Positions 42,834-51,593 of a stretch of 64,000 nucleotides of DNA are shown one piece after another. The stretch is from Bacillota bacterium (GTDB lineage Bacteria; Bacillota_A; Clostridia; Lachnospirales; Lachnospiraceae): positions 496,001-560,000 of the forward strand of contig JAEYMU010000012.1 in NCBI GenBank assembly GCA_023407175.1, written 5' to 3'. Both the position numbers and the translations under genes were made by a program. A model generated the notes under the pieces. The model was not told where the DNA came from and made no database searches. It saw nothing but the letters and a program-made list of their open reading frames with translations. The number at the start of each line of letters is the position of its first letter. The first letter of the stretch is position 1.

Positions 42834-42982
42834 ATTCTTTGAAGCAGGGCATTTATATTTATATTAATTTATATCAGCTTTCTCCGGATAATATGCCATT
42901 TATATAAGCCGTTAATATTATATATAATGCCGAAAATTGTTTTATTTTCAACTATATTTTTATTAATTTTCGACGACTATTA

Positions 42983-43011
42983 TTGTATTTATTACCCAAT
43001 AATGCTAAAAT
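42983..43011 (+). promoter_or_regulatory. Candidate promoter for the chemoreceptor gene
   Basis: TTGTAT and TAAAAT are separated by 17 nt and end 44 nt before the ATG. The match is moderate and the region is AT-rich, so this is tentative. Confidence 0.35.
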
Positions 43012-43055
43012 TAGTATGATTTAGTCAATAAAAATATATTGGGGGAGGTATTATT

Positions 43056-45203
43056 ATGTCGGAACAACAAAGCACAGAGAAGTATAAGCGCAATACTACA
43101 CGCACACTGCTTCTTTTTACATCTGTGGCAGAGCTTATCCTATTAGTTGTAACGGCTGGTCTTAGTTTTTTTCTGAAGGATGTTTTTATAACTATCCTTC
43201 CATATTGTTTTATCCTTGTAATCCTGTTACTGTGCGCTCAATTAATTATGCTGGACCGGTTCTTTCGTTCCATCCGGCTGATTGACCAAAGCGCTAATCT
43301 GATGTCTTTGGGGAAGTTGAATATCAGTGATATTATGACAGATAAAACAAAGGGGATAGAAACACTTTCGCTGGCCTTTAATGACATGAAGAGAAATCTG
43401 CTTAACTTTATTGAAACCACCAAAAGCAATGTCATCGTACTATCCGATGCGGTGGACAAGGTTACAAAAAGTCTGGATATGAATTATAAGGGAAACGAGC
43501 AGATTGCGGCCAATATGTCAACCGTCGCCGAAAAGGCCCAGGGCCAGCTAAAAATTGCAAGAACATCTCTTGATAATATCCAGGAGGTAAGCCAGATGGC
43601 GAATAATATCACCGATGCACTGGCTAAAATCGAGATATTTGTTGAAAACACGGTAAAAATCTCGACGGACGGAGCTCGTAATCTGGATCAATACAACGAG
43701 CAGATGGAGGTTATTACCACAAATCTGAATGAAACAAAGGATTTTATTCAGACCTTAAATGACCACCTGCGGGAAATCGACCAGGTTGGCGGACTGATTA
43801 TTAATATTACAGAGCAGCTAAAACTCCTTTCTTTAAATTCATCGGTGGAGGCCGCACGCGCCGGGGAAGCCGGCAAGGGCTTTGTAGTGGTTGCCCAGGA
43901 AATGAATAAGCTCTCCGCCGCAACCAGAGACAGCGTCGGCCAGATCAATAAGCTGATAACAAATATCACAGGCAGTAATGCGAAGGTGAGCTCCAGTATT
44001 TCTAATGTAACAGAGGGCTTTCAAATCAGTAAGGACATCTTCGGCGCAGTCCAGGAATCCTTTTATACCATTAATAAAAACGCCAATATTCTCAACGAGG
44101 ATATGAAAAAGGTATATGAGGAATCCCAGAAAATCAGCGAAAGCACAAAGGAGATCAGCAGACAGAGTACTATCCTGAACGACTCCTCCCATGAAATCTC
44201 AAGTATAACACAGGATGTTGCCGCAGTAACGGAAGAGGAGCTTGCGGAGAATGAAGAACTGGGCCGTCAGGCCAAGTCGCTGAAAAATATGCTGTCCGAT
44301 ATCGAGAGCTTATTAAAAAGATATAAAACCTCAATTGCACCGGTAAAACAAAGCAGTCCAAAGCATCTCAAGCTGGTTATGCTAAGCCCGTTGGATCATC
44401 CTTTCTGGAGAGCTGTAAGACAGGGTGCCCTATACGCACAAAATGAATTGAAGTCAAAAAATGCAGAAATTGAATATATTGGCTTTGATAAAATCGACCA
44501 ATCCTTCCATACCACTCTGAAAGCTAAGATAGAGGAAGGCTGTGACGGATTAATCCTTCCGGGCTTTGTAAGCAATATTGAAGATCAGGTAAATCGGGCC
44601 AATCAAAAGAATATTCCTGTCATGGCCTTTAATTGCGATTTTCCTGAAGGAACCGGACGTCTCTCCTATTTCGGACCGGATGTCCCTGCCGCAAGCCTTC
44701 TGGCTGGAGAGCTTATTTCCAAAGGTATTGAGGAGGAGGGCGAGGTGATCCTATTCCGGGGTGACTCGACTACTTCAATTAATAAAATACGCTGCAAAGG
44801 CGTAAAATCGATTTTGTCAAAGCATAAGAAGATCAGAATTATATCCGAAATCGATGATATTACAAGCGATGACGGTGTATATCATAAGATGAAGGAGCTG
44901 CTTACGGCACACCCCAATTTGAAAGCGGTAATTATCGTAAGCGGCGGTGTACACGCTGCTGCAAGAGCAATTGAAGATATGCGGCGGGCCGGGAAAGTCA
45001 AAATTTTCTGCTTTGATTATGACAATGAGATTATCGAGCTGATCAAAAAGGGAATTGTACATACGGCCATGGGCCAGGACCCCTTCGGACAGGGCCACGA
45101 TCCGATTATCTATATGTATAATTACCTGGTGGCAGGCGAGGTACCGGAGGACATTACCTATACCCGGACTGAGGTTATGGATATGCGGAGTGTCGGCGAA
45201 TAG
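43056..45203 (+). CDS. Chemoreceptor with C-terminal sugar-binding (periplasmic-binding-type) domain
   Basis: Two membrane helices (about residues 18-37 and 45-65) are joined by a very short loop, so there is no extracellular sensor. A HAMP-like stretch and a long coiled MCP signalling domain follow, with the conserved tip [18 protein letters not shown] near residue 258. From about residue 437 a periplasmic-binding-protein domain of the ribose/LacI type begins ([59 protein letters not shown]). This domain must be cytoplasmic, an order opposite to usual receptors. It probably senses an imported sugar or an internal metabolite and feeds the chemotaxis kinase. The ATG has GGGGGAGG 7 nt before it. 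Confidence 0.9.
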   Translation: MSEQQSTEKYKRNTTRTLLLFTSVAELILLVVTAGLSFFLKDVFITILPYCFILVILLLCAQLIMLDRFFRSIRLIDQSANLMSLGKLNISDIMTDKTKGIETLSLAFNDMKRNLLNFIETTKSNVIVLSDAVDKVTKSLDMNYKGNEQIAANMSTVAEKAQGQLKIARTSLDNIQEVSQMANNITDALAKIEIFVENTVKISTDGARNLDQYNEQMEVITTNLNETKDFIQTLNDHLREIDQVGGLIINITEQLKLLSLNSSVEAARAGEAGKGFVVVAQEMNKLSAATRDSVGQINKLITNITGSNAKVSSSISNVTEGFQISKDIFGAVQESFYTINKNANILNEDMKKVYEESQKISESTKEISRQSTILNDSSHEISSITQDVAAVTEEELAENEELGRQAKSLKNMLSDIESLLKRYKTSIAPVKQSSPKHLKLVMLSPLDHPFWRAVRQGALYAQNELKSKNAEIEYIGFDKIDQSFHTTLKAKIEEGCDGLILPGFVSNIEDQVNRANQKNIPVMAFNCDFPEGTGRLSYFGPDVPAASLLAGELISKGIEEEGEVILFRGDSTTSINKIRCKGVKSILSKHKKIRIISEIDDITSDDGVYHKMKELLTAHPNLKAVIIVSGGVHAAARAIEDMRRAGKVKIFCFDYDNEIIELIKKGIVHTAMGQDPFGQGHDPIIYMYNYLVAGEVPEDITYTRTEVMDMRSVGE

Positions 45204-45226
45204 GCGAGGAGTTTCAAAAACATAAA

Positions 45227-45295
45227 GAGGGTGTCTTAAAAGGATTTCTGCAAAAGTAAATATCTGCTTTGCAAAATGCCTTTTAAGACACCCTC
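45227..45295. terminator. Terminator between chemoreceptor and GH113 genes
   Basis: A perfect 17-bp inverted repeat (GAGGGTGTCTTAAAAGG and complement at 45279-45295) with a 35-nt loop lies between these convergent genes and can end transcription from both sides. Confidence 0.75.
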
Positions 45296-45326
45296 AATAT
45301 GTGATTTTTACGGCTCTCATTTCCGA

Positions 45327-46295
45327 TCAAATTTTAAAATACCATTCCTTCAAAATCTTCTCGGCCTTCTTTAAATGGATATTAAAGCCTCTGTTAGTCT
45401 TCGCCTCTTCCTCTGTTTGGTAAATTTCCGTACTCCAATCCCACCAGAAAACTCCTGCAAACCAATCTTCTTTATAATAAGAAGTCAAACAGGAATCATA
45501 AAAATTTGCCTGTTCTTCTTCACTCCATTCCAATTCAGTATGAGTAAAATCATAGGGCATCATAGCGCAGCCTTTCGCGCTCCGACAGCCGATTTCCATA
45601 AAGATTACCTGTTTTCCCAGTCTTTTGCTTAGCTTTTTTAAATTAGCTCCCACCGCGTCCCAGGCTTCCTGCATACTTTCTTTTGTATCACCGGGAATTT
45701 TACCTACCTTAAAATAAGCACTTGTTCCGATATAATCAACCGCATCGAACCATTTTACCTCTTCTTCTCTTCCATGGTTTGTATTATAAACAATGGGTCC
45801 CGTATAGATCGTTCTTACTTTTTTAATCAAGCTTCTCCAGTGCCCTTCCTTACGCTCAGTACCGCTCATTTCACAGCCGATACACAGCATTTCGCAGCCG
45901 GTATCCTGGGCTATTTCAGCATAATGGCACATAAATGCACTATAATGCTCAAACCATGAATTCCAATAATTATCCCTGCCCAGCATATTACTGTCAGGAA
46001 AATCAATATAAGCTCTCCACACACCGTCCGAACAATTAATTACGGGTTTCAGACAAACCTTTACTCCTCTGTCATGGGCCCTGCCAACCGCAAAAATAAT
46101 ATCCTTATCTGTAACAGTATAACGATAATCAAAATATATCTCTGCGGAAGAAAAACTCTTCTGTTCCACAGAAAAAGCCAGACACATCCAGTTAATTCCC
46201 ATATCAAACAGCAAATCCTGGGATAATACCGCTTTATCCGTCCGGTACCCTCCTCTTTTTGCCATCCATCCATAAGTAAAACCCTTAATCCACAT
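45327..46295 (-). CDS. GH113-like beta-mannanase, cytoplasmic
   Basis: This 322-residue TIM-barrel protein resembles GH113 and related glycosidases: an N-terminal KGFTYGWMAKRGGY, LCIGCEMSGTE carrying the likely acid/base Glu, QVIFMEIGCRSAKGC with the nucleophile Glu, and GVFWWDWSTE near the end. GH113 enzymes cut beta-1,4-mannan or manno-oligosaccharides. There is no signal peptide, so it should shorten imported oligosaccharides. It is the last gene of the mannan operon, with AAAGGAG 5 nt before the ATG, and follows an intercistronic hairpin. Confidence 0.8.
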   Translation of the reverse strand: MWIKGFTYGWMAKRGGYRTDKAVLSQDLLFDMGINWMCLAFSVEQKSFSSAEIYFDYRYTVTDKDIIFAVGRAHDRGVKVCLKPVINCSDGVWRAYIDFPDSNMLGRDNYWNSWFEHYSAFMCHYAEIAQDTGCEMLCIGCEMSGTERKEGHWRSLIKKVRTIYTGPIVYNTNHGREEEVKWFDAVDYIGTSAYFKVGKIPGDTKESMQEAWDAVGANLKKLSKRLGKQVIFMEIGCRSAKGCAMMPYDFTHTELEWSEEEQANFYDSCLTSYYKEDWFAGVFWWDWSTEIYQTEEEAKTNRGFNIHLKKAEKILKEWYFKI

Positions 46296-46312
46296 ATTAA
46301 CTCCTTTAAAAT

Positions 46313-46383
46313 GGGCTGCAATGCCATAGGATTGCTCTTACACAGGTTCGGTAAATCCAACCTGATCCCTGACATTGCAGCCC
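46313..46383 (-). promoter_or_regulatory. Intercistronic stem-loop between the solute-binding protein and GH113 genes
   Basis: GGGCTGCAATG and CATTGCAGCCC form a perfect 11-bp stem around a 49-nt loop. No T run follows; the ribosome site of the GH113 gene comes directly after. Such stems often protect the abundant binding-protein mRNA and lower expression of the next gene. Confidence 0.5.
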
Positions 46384-46408
46384 CTTGTATTAATTTTAAT
46401 CTGATAAC

Positions 46409-47902
46409 CTATTCGCCTTTCCCTGCTGAACGAAAGTAATCAATTGCTCCCTGCAGGACAGGCTTAGCCGCTTCAACCGCCTGTGAAACCGTTTGTTCCT
46501 TGTCTACACAAATAGGGAAGAATACTGTGGAGCCCATATCAAAATAAGGTGATAATGCTCCCCAGGGATCCAGCTTTGTATTTTCATAGCAGTCATAGGC
46601 TATCTGAACATCCTCTTCCGTCTGGAAGCAGCTCTCAAACCATGTCGGGTCATCCCTGTAGGAGGTGTCTCCGTCATACCAATTCAAAAACTCTTCCATT
46701 ACCTGCAATACCTTGCCGGGTTCCTCCACGCCAATCGGTATCATATACATGTTACCGGCAGGAGGACTATAAAGCTTGCCGTCGCCGCTCGGTCCAATGG
46801 GATACGGTACAACTCCGTAATCAAAAGAAAGCTCTCCGCCGTTTTCAGCCGCCAAATCATTCTGCTGTTTCAATAACCAGGCCGCTGCTGACCAGAATAA
46901 TACCTTTCCGCTGACAAAGGCATTTACATTGTCGTCCCAGTCATCCTGATTCCAGGGTCTTACTGATTTATCTTCATTATATAATTTATTAACAAACTCC
47001 AGAACTTCCATAACCGGCTTCGAGCTTAAGCCTTCCGTTTCACTTCCTGCAATGGAGCCGCCATTGTTTTGTACCAGCTGATCAATCATTTGATTCCAGG
47101 CACCACTGAAGCCATAGGTATCATTTGTTCCGTCCTTGTTTGTATCCTGGGTACCGGCTTTCGCCAACTCAGCGAACTTTTCCCAGGTCCATTTGCCATC
47201 CTTGTATAGCTGCTGTGGATCCTCAAGACCCAAATCTTCAACCATGGTTCTATTGTATCCCATGAATACACCACCGATGGGAAGCCCCACCTCATTAAAG
47301 AAATAGGTTCCCCCGAGTCCTTCCAGCGGCTCAATAACGCTTTGCTTACCGAATAAATCACTACCCTCCAAAGCAATATCCTTCAGATCATAGACGAGGC
47401 CTGCAAAGGCTGCGGGAACACTGAATTGCAGGTTTGTTATATAAACATCACACTCAGGAGTACCTGCGGGAATCGATGTATTAATACTGTTAATGACACC
47501 ATTCCATCCCAAATTCACGAAATCAATCTTACAGTTATACTTTTCTTCTATTCTTCTTACATTATCAAGCTTCATCTGAGCTGTCTCAGTGTTTGTCAAT
47601 TTAGGGTCATCATTGATGTCCTGGTTGTCGCTGTCGTAATAATAATCCCACCAGAGACCTACCTTAATTGTCCTTCCGCCCAGGTCAAAGGCCTGATATG
47701 TATCATTTTTCGTTGCATCCGCTTCTTCCGTCGGTTCTGCTGTCTGCGTCGGTGCTGTTGTTGCCGTGATGCCGGCGTCATCACCGGCTGCAGGTGATAC
47801 CTCTGAATCTGCCGGCTTCGTTTTGTTACCGCATCCCACCATAGAAACTATCATGACCAGTGATAGTAATAGTGCGATGAACCTCTTACTTTTTCTTAAC
47901 AT
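46409..47902 (-). CDS. Extracellular sugar-binding lipoprotein (ABC transporter), paralogue A
   Basis: This 497-residue family-1 solute-binding protein starts with a lipoprotein signal (MVGC, Cys24) and a Pro/Thr/Ala-rich linker to about residue 70. The mature part binds an oligosaccharide, presumably a manno-oligosaccharide, and delivers it to an ABC permease. It shares long near-identical stretches with the protein at 53548-55017 (for example WWDYYYDSDNQDINDDPKL), so the two arose by duplication. It has no permease genes beside it and probably uses the pair at 55-57 kb. It lies between a zinc-ribbon gene and the GH113 gene. Confidence 0.9.
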   Translation of the reverse strand: MLRKSKRFIALLLSLVMIVSMVGCGNKTKPADSEVSPAAGDDAGITATTAPTQTAEPTEEADATKNDTYQAFDLGGRTIKVGLWWDYYYDSDNQDINDDPKLTNTETAQMKLDNVRRIEEKYNCKIDFVNLGWNGVINSINTSIPAGTPECDVYITNLQFSVPAAFAGLVYDLKDIALEGSDLFGKQSVIEPLEGLGGTYFFNEVGLPIGGVFMGYNRTMVEDLGLEDPQQLYKDGKWTWEKFAELAKAGTQDTNKDGTNDTYGFSGAWNQMIDQLVQNNGGSIAGSETEGLSSKPVMEVLEFVNKLYNEDKSVRPWNQDDWDDNVNAFVSGKVLFWSAAAWLLKQQNDLAAENGGELSFDYGVVPYPIGPSGDGKLYSPPAGNMYMIPIGVEEPGKVLQVMEEFLNWYDGDTSYRDDPTWFESCFQTEEDVQIAYDCYENTKLDPWGALSPYFDMGSTVFFPICVDKEQTVSQAVEAAKPVLQGAIDYFRSAGKGE

Positions 47903-47941
47903 GATCTTTCCTCCCTCATTTCTTTATTATTTTATGTTGGA

Positions 47942-48172
47942 TCAGAAATACCCAAATAACGTGCATCCCATTTCTTTCAGCTTTATAATTCTCATCCTGA
48001 TGTCTTCCTCCGAGCATTTGAAATAGTCTGCAAGACAAGGGATGCAAAGATACTCCTTTGCGCCCCTGTTTACAAGTTTCAGATAGATAGCAATTTCATC
48101 CCGTTCCAATTTCTTATTACATTGCATACAGCAATTGGACTGTATGTTGTTTCTATTTGGTTTATCCATCAA
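47942..48172 (-). CDS. Small zinc-ribbon-like protein of the mannan operon
   Basis: This 76-residue protein has two Cys pairs, CCMQC near residue 14 and CIPC near residue 43, separated by about 28 residues, typical of a small zinc ribbon. The rest contains a helix-turn-helix-like stretch (LADYFKCSEEDIRMRIIKLKEMGC). It overlaps the alpha-galactosidase gene by 4 nt (ATGA), so it is a real member of the operon. It may be a regulator or RNA-binding protein; I know no named family. Confidence 0.75.
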   Translation of the reverse strand: MMDKPNRNNIQSNCCMQCNKKLERDEIAIYLKLVNRGAKEYLCIPCLADYFKCSEEDIRMRIIKLKEMGCTLFGYF

Positions 48173-49296
48173 TCCTTTACCAGATATGCCCGGAATATCT
48201 TACAATGATGCGGCTCTAATTTACAGGTATAATTCTCAGTAAATACTCCGATATCTTCATGCTCCCATAAATCTCTTAATTTGAAACCATAGCCTGCACA
48301 GGACGGCAATCCCACATCCCAGAATTGAAGAGATCCCTCACCGGCAGCATCACTCATATTAAAAAATCCGATCCCAAAGCTGCCATCCGACATGGGTTTA
48401 ATATAAATTTTAACATCAGCATTATTCCACTGCTCCATGCTGTAGGACTGGCGACCTTCAGGATCCTGGTTCAGGGCAATAATCTCTTTGTTCGTCAATA
48501 TCTCCCGGGTCTTTTCATTCATATTGCGGATATCACAGCCGATCATAAGCGGTGAATTCATCATTGACCATAGGGAAAAATGTGTCTTATACTCCTCATC
48601 CGTACATCCGCCAAGAGCTACATTCCCTTTACCGTACATTCCGACAACCAGCATATCGATATCATTATAGCAATAGGGAGCACTGTAGCATTCCTTGTTC
48701 CACTGGCTTAAGGCCAATTTTTTGATGGATTCCCAGTTATCCTGGATATCTCCTGTAGAACGGTACATATGAGCCTGTGCAGAACGAACCCATTCATAGG
48801 AATTATCATTCCCCCAGTTACAGGCTGAAAAGAGGATTTCCCTTCCGCAGTTTTTTAACGCCATGCCCATTCTTTTATACAGAATGTGTCCCGGTATGTT
48901 ATGGGGTTTATAGCAATAATCATATTTTAAGAAATCAACACCCCATTCAGCAAAGGTCCTTGCATCTGTAAATTCATGCTCCAGGCTGGAGGGATGTCCT
49001 GCACAGGTCATCGTTCCGGCGCAGGAATACATACCAAACTTCAGCCCCTTTGAATGAACATAATCAGCGACTGCCTTCATGCCATTTGGAAATTTATTCG
49101 GATCCGGAACCAGAAGTCCATTCTTATCCCTCTTCTTTTCCGACCAGCAGTCATCAATAACCAGATACTGATAGCCGGCTTCAAGCAATCCAAGCTCTCC
49201 CCAGATATCCGCCGTATTTTTAATTAAGTCCTCGGAAATCTCCCATCCAAAGGTATTCCATGAATTCCACCCCATGGGTGGTGTTTGTGCCAACAT
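48169..49296 (-). CDS. GH27 alpha-galactosidase
   Basis: This 375-residue enzyme has the GH27 start TPPMGWNSWNTFGWEI, the sugar-binding YLVIDDCWSEKKRD, the nucleophile Asp in VDFLKYDYCYKPHN, and the acid/base Asp region MIGCDIRNM. There is no signal peptide, so it acts in the cytoplasm, removing alpha-1,6-galactose from imported galactomannan oligosaccharides. AAAGGAG lies 8 nt before the ATG. It lies between the acetyl esterase and the zinc-ribbon gene. Confidence 0.92.
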   Translation of the reverse strand: MLAQTPPMGWNSWNTFGWEISEDLIKNTADIWGELGLLEAGYQYLVIDDCWSEKKRDKNGLLVPDPNKFPNGMKAVADYVHSKGLKFGMYSCAGTMTCAGHPSSLEHEFTDARTFAEWGVDFLKYDYCYKPHNIPGHILYKRMGMALKNCGREILFSACNWGNDNSYEWVRSAQAHMYRSTGDIQDNWESIKKLALSQWNKECYSAPYCYNDIDMLVVGMYGKGNVALGGCTDEEYKTHFSLWSMMNSPLMIGCDIRNMNEKTREILTNKEIIALNQDPEGRQSYSMEQWNNADVKIYIKPMSDGSFGIGFFNMSDAAGEGSLQFWDVGLPSCAGYGFKLRDLWEHEDIGVFTENYTCKLEPHHCKIFRAYLVKD

Positions 49297-49358
49297 AAAT
49301 ATATCTCCTTTCGGGTAAGGCTTTCATATCCTAACCAATATTGCTAATACAGCTATTA

Positions 49359-50489
49359 TCAGGCTGTTATGATTGAAGCAAGATAAAATTCCTTATCCTC
49401 CACAGCCTCTGTTATCACAATTTCAACCGTATGCTTTCCGGGCTTGCCTCCTGTTACAACATCCTGAAGAAATAATTTATCCCCCCAGGTTTCATCGAAG
49501 TTTGCATCAAGTACCGCCGCCTTATCATAATCTTCGTCAATCACCGCTATGGCAACGGGGGCCGGATGTTTCGCATACTTCCTGTATTGAACAGATATCA
49601 TACTTCCCTCTACTTCAAAGAAAATTTTGCTGCCCGCTATCTTAGCAGCCCATCCATAGCGAAAGACATCCCAGACATCTTTTTTTTCTGTCCTATCTAC
49701 CGTAAAGCTGCTTAAAACAGGCTGTGTATTTCTGTTGCTTCTGCGCATGGAACTAAAATAACGGTTTGCTGTCAACGGATTTTCCGGTATCAGATATTCC
49801 TTCGCATATTCTTTGTTCATCACACTATGATAGATGTTATCCAACAAATTGCAGATGACACCGGCTACCAGTTTATGCCCGTAATCATTTGGATGCAGAT
49901 TATCTGCGCTGATATCGGTATTGAAAAGGCTTCCCTGTTCAATCAGATGATACAGACTTTCCTTCATGCTAACAATCGGCAGATCATAATACAGGCCAAC
50001 CTGATTATGCACCCTCTGGGCGTTATGCCCGTCATCATAATATACATTGTTGAACATAAACAGCGCCGGTTCCGCTTTATCAAGTAATATTTTTCGAAGC
50101 AGCCCTTCAAAGGTTTCCCGGAAGAAGTCATCGTCTTCATCATTCACACTGAACTCTGCAAATATAACATCCGGGTCAAGGGATAGTACATCTTCCGAGA
50201 CTCTGGCTGCCCCAAACTGCGAAGTGGTTGCTCCAACCCCGGCATTCAGATAGCTTATCTTGCTCCCAGGAAATCTGTCCTTCCACCAGCCGTATACCTG
50301 ATAGGCATAGCAGGTCTCGGGAGTAGTTGCCGCAGCCCCTGCCGTAATTGATCCCCCGATAAATGCCACCTTCAAGGGAGCACCAGATGCGGCCTTTTCC
50401 ATTACTCGCCCCATCCGGGCAAGATTCCCTATGTTTATAATGCCTCTGTCACATACTTCCTTCCAAGGAATGCCATCAAATCTGTTCAT
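49359..50489 (-). CDS. SGNH acetyl esterase with C-terminal beta domain, CE17-like
   Basis: This 376-residue protein has the SGNH blocks: FIGGSITAGAAA (nucleophile Ser), NAGVGATTSQFG (Gly), EFSVNDED (Asn) and ISADNLHPNDYGH (Asp and His). A C-terminal domain from about residue 240 is beta-rich and could be a carbohydrate-binding module. Mannan esterases of family CE17 from Roseburia have this arrangement and remove acetyl groups from manno-oligosaccharides. I chose the ATG at 50489, 8 nt after GGAG. No signal peptide; cytoplasmic action on imported oligosaccharides is expected. Confidence 0.82.
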   Translation of the reverse strand: MNRFDGIPWKEVCDRGIINIGNLARMGRVMEKAASGAPLKVAFIGGSITAGAAATTPETCYAYQVYGWWKDRFPGSKISYLNAGVGATTSQFGAARVSEDVLSLDPDVIFAEFSVNDEDDDFFRETFEGLLRKILLDKAEPALFMFNNVYYDDGHNAQRVHNQVGLYYDLPIVSMKESLYHLIEQGSLFNTDISADNLHPNDYGHKLVAGVICNLLDNIYHSVMNKEYAKEYLIPENPLTANRYFSSMRRSNRNTQPVLSSFTVDRTEKKDVWDVFRYGWAAKIAGSKIFFEVEGSMISVQYRKYAKHPAPVAIAVIDEDYDKAAVLDANFDETWGDKLFLQDVVTGGKPGKHTVEIVITEAVEDKEFYLASIITA

Positions 50490-50546
50490 ACTTCCAGCTC
50501 CATTCCAACACATAAAACTATAGTAAATAATCGGGCAGACATGCTG

Positions 50547-51569
50547 TTACATAAGCCCCGTATTCTTATCCTCATCATAGGTATATTCGTCTGCTTTAAT
50601 ATAATCAACAATCTCATCAATTGTTGTAAATGCGAGTCCGACATAGCTGTCGGCTGCACCGTAATAAATTGCAATTTTTCCTGACTCTGCATCACACAGA
50701 GCAGCGCAGGGAAATACCACGTTCGGTACAAAGCCTCTTTCTTCATACCAGGTTTCCGGTGTCAGAATAAAGTTTCTGCATCTGTGCTTTACAATAGCCG
50801 GATTATCAATATCAAGAATACAAGCTCCCATGCTGTAAACATAACCATTACAGGTTCCGGTTACTCCATGATAGAACAGCAGCCAGCCTTCGCTGGTCTC
50901 AATCGGAGCAGAACCGCCGCCAATCTTAAGAGACTGCCACCATTGATTATATCCCCGCCCCATAACATGCCTGTGCTTTCCCCAATATACCAGATCAGGG
51001 CTTTCGCTTAAGAAAATATCACCAAAGGGAGTATGTCCGCCATCACTGGGTCTTGATAACAGCATGAAATTATTATTGATTTTCCTCGGAAAGAATACAC
51101 CGTTTCTATTAAAGGGAAGGAATGGATTCTCCAATCTTATAAATTTCTTGAAATCAGTAGTCTTGGCAATACCCAAGGCAGCCCCGTAAAAATCAGTACA
51201 CCAGATAATGTAATAGGTATCCTCTACCTTTATTAACCGCGGATCATATGCATAACGCGGCATATATGCCTCGCCCTTCTCATTTTCAAAGGGGATTTTC
51301 TCCTCACCATAGGTCCAGTGAATCGCATCCTTGCTATAACCAAGATACAGATACGGAACACCGTCAATCTGCTCTCCGCGGAATACTCCGATGAATTCTC
51401 CTTGATAGGGAACTACTGCACTATTGAATATTCTTGCCACTCCAGGCATGGGATTTCTGTTAATAATAGGGTTTTCAGAATACCGCCAAACTGGTCCTAT
51501 ATAATCCTGCGGCTTTTCCTGCCAGGGTATATTCGGTAAATTATCTGTTAGCATTTTCACTCTACTCAT
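50547..51569 (-). CDS. GH130 beta-1,4-manno-oligosaccharide phosphorylase
   Basis: This 340-residue five-bladed propeller protein fits GH130: PIINRNPMPGVARIFNSAVVPYQGEFIGVFRGEQ near the start contains the family core, AYDPRLIKVEDTYYIIW holds the catalytic Asp, and later segments HTPFGDIFLSES, KIGGGSAPIETSEGWLLFYHGV and YYGAADSYVGLAF are typical. It cleaves mannosyl bonds with phosphate, giving mannose 1-phosphate and saving ATP. It follows the GH26 mannanase closely (24 nt). Subfamily and exact chain-length preference are not decided here. Confidence 0.92.
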   Translation of the reverse strand: MSRVKMLTDNLPNIPWQEKPQDYIGPVWRYSENPIINRNPMPGVARIFNSAVVPYQGEFIGVFRGEQIDGVPYLYLGYSKDAIHWTYGEEKIPFENEKGEAYMPRYAYDPRLIKVEDTYYIIWCTDFYGAALGIAKTTDFKKFIRLENPFLPFNRNGVFFPRKINNNFMLLSRPSDGGHTPFGDIFLSESPDLVYWGKHRHVMGRGYNQWWQSLKIGGGSAPIETSEGWLLFYHGVTGTCNGYVYSMGACILDIDNPAIVKHRCRNFILTPETWYEERGFVPNVVFPCAALCDAESGKIAIYYGAADSYVGLAFTTIDEIVDYIKADEYTYDEDKNTGLM

Positions 51570-51593
51570 ATTTAATCTCCTTTATGTTAATAA

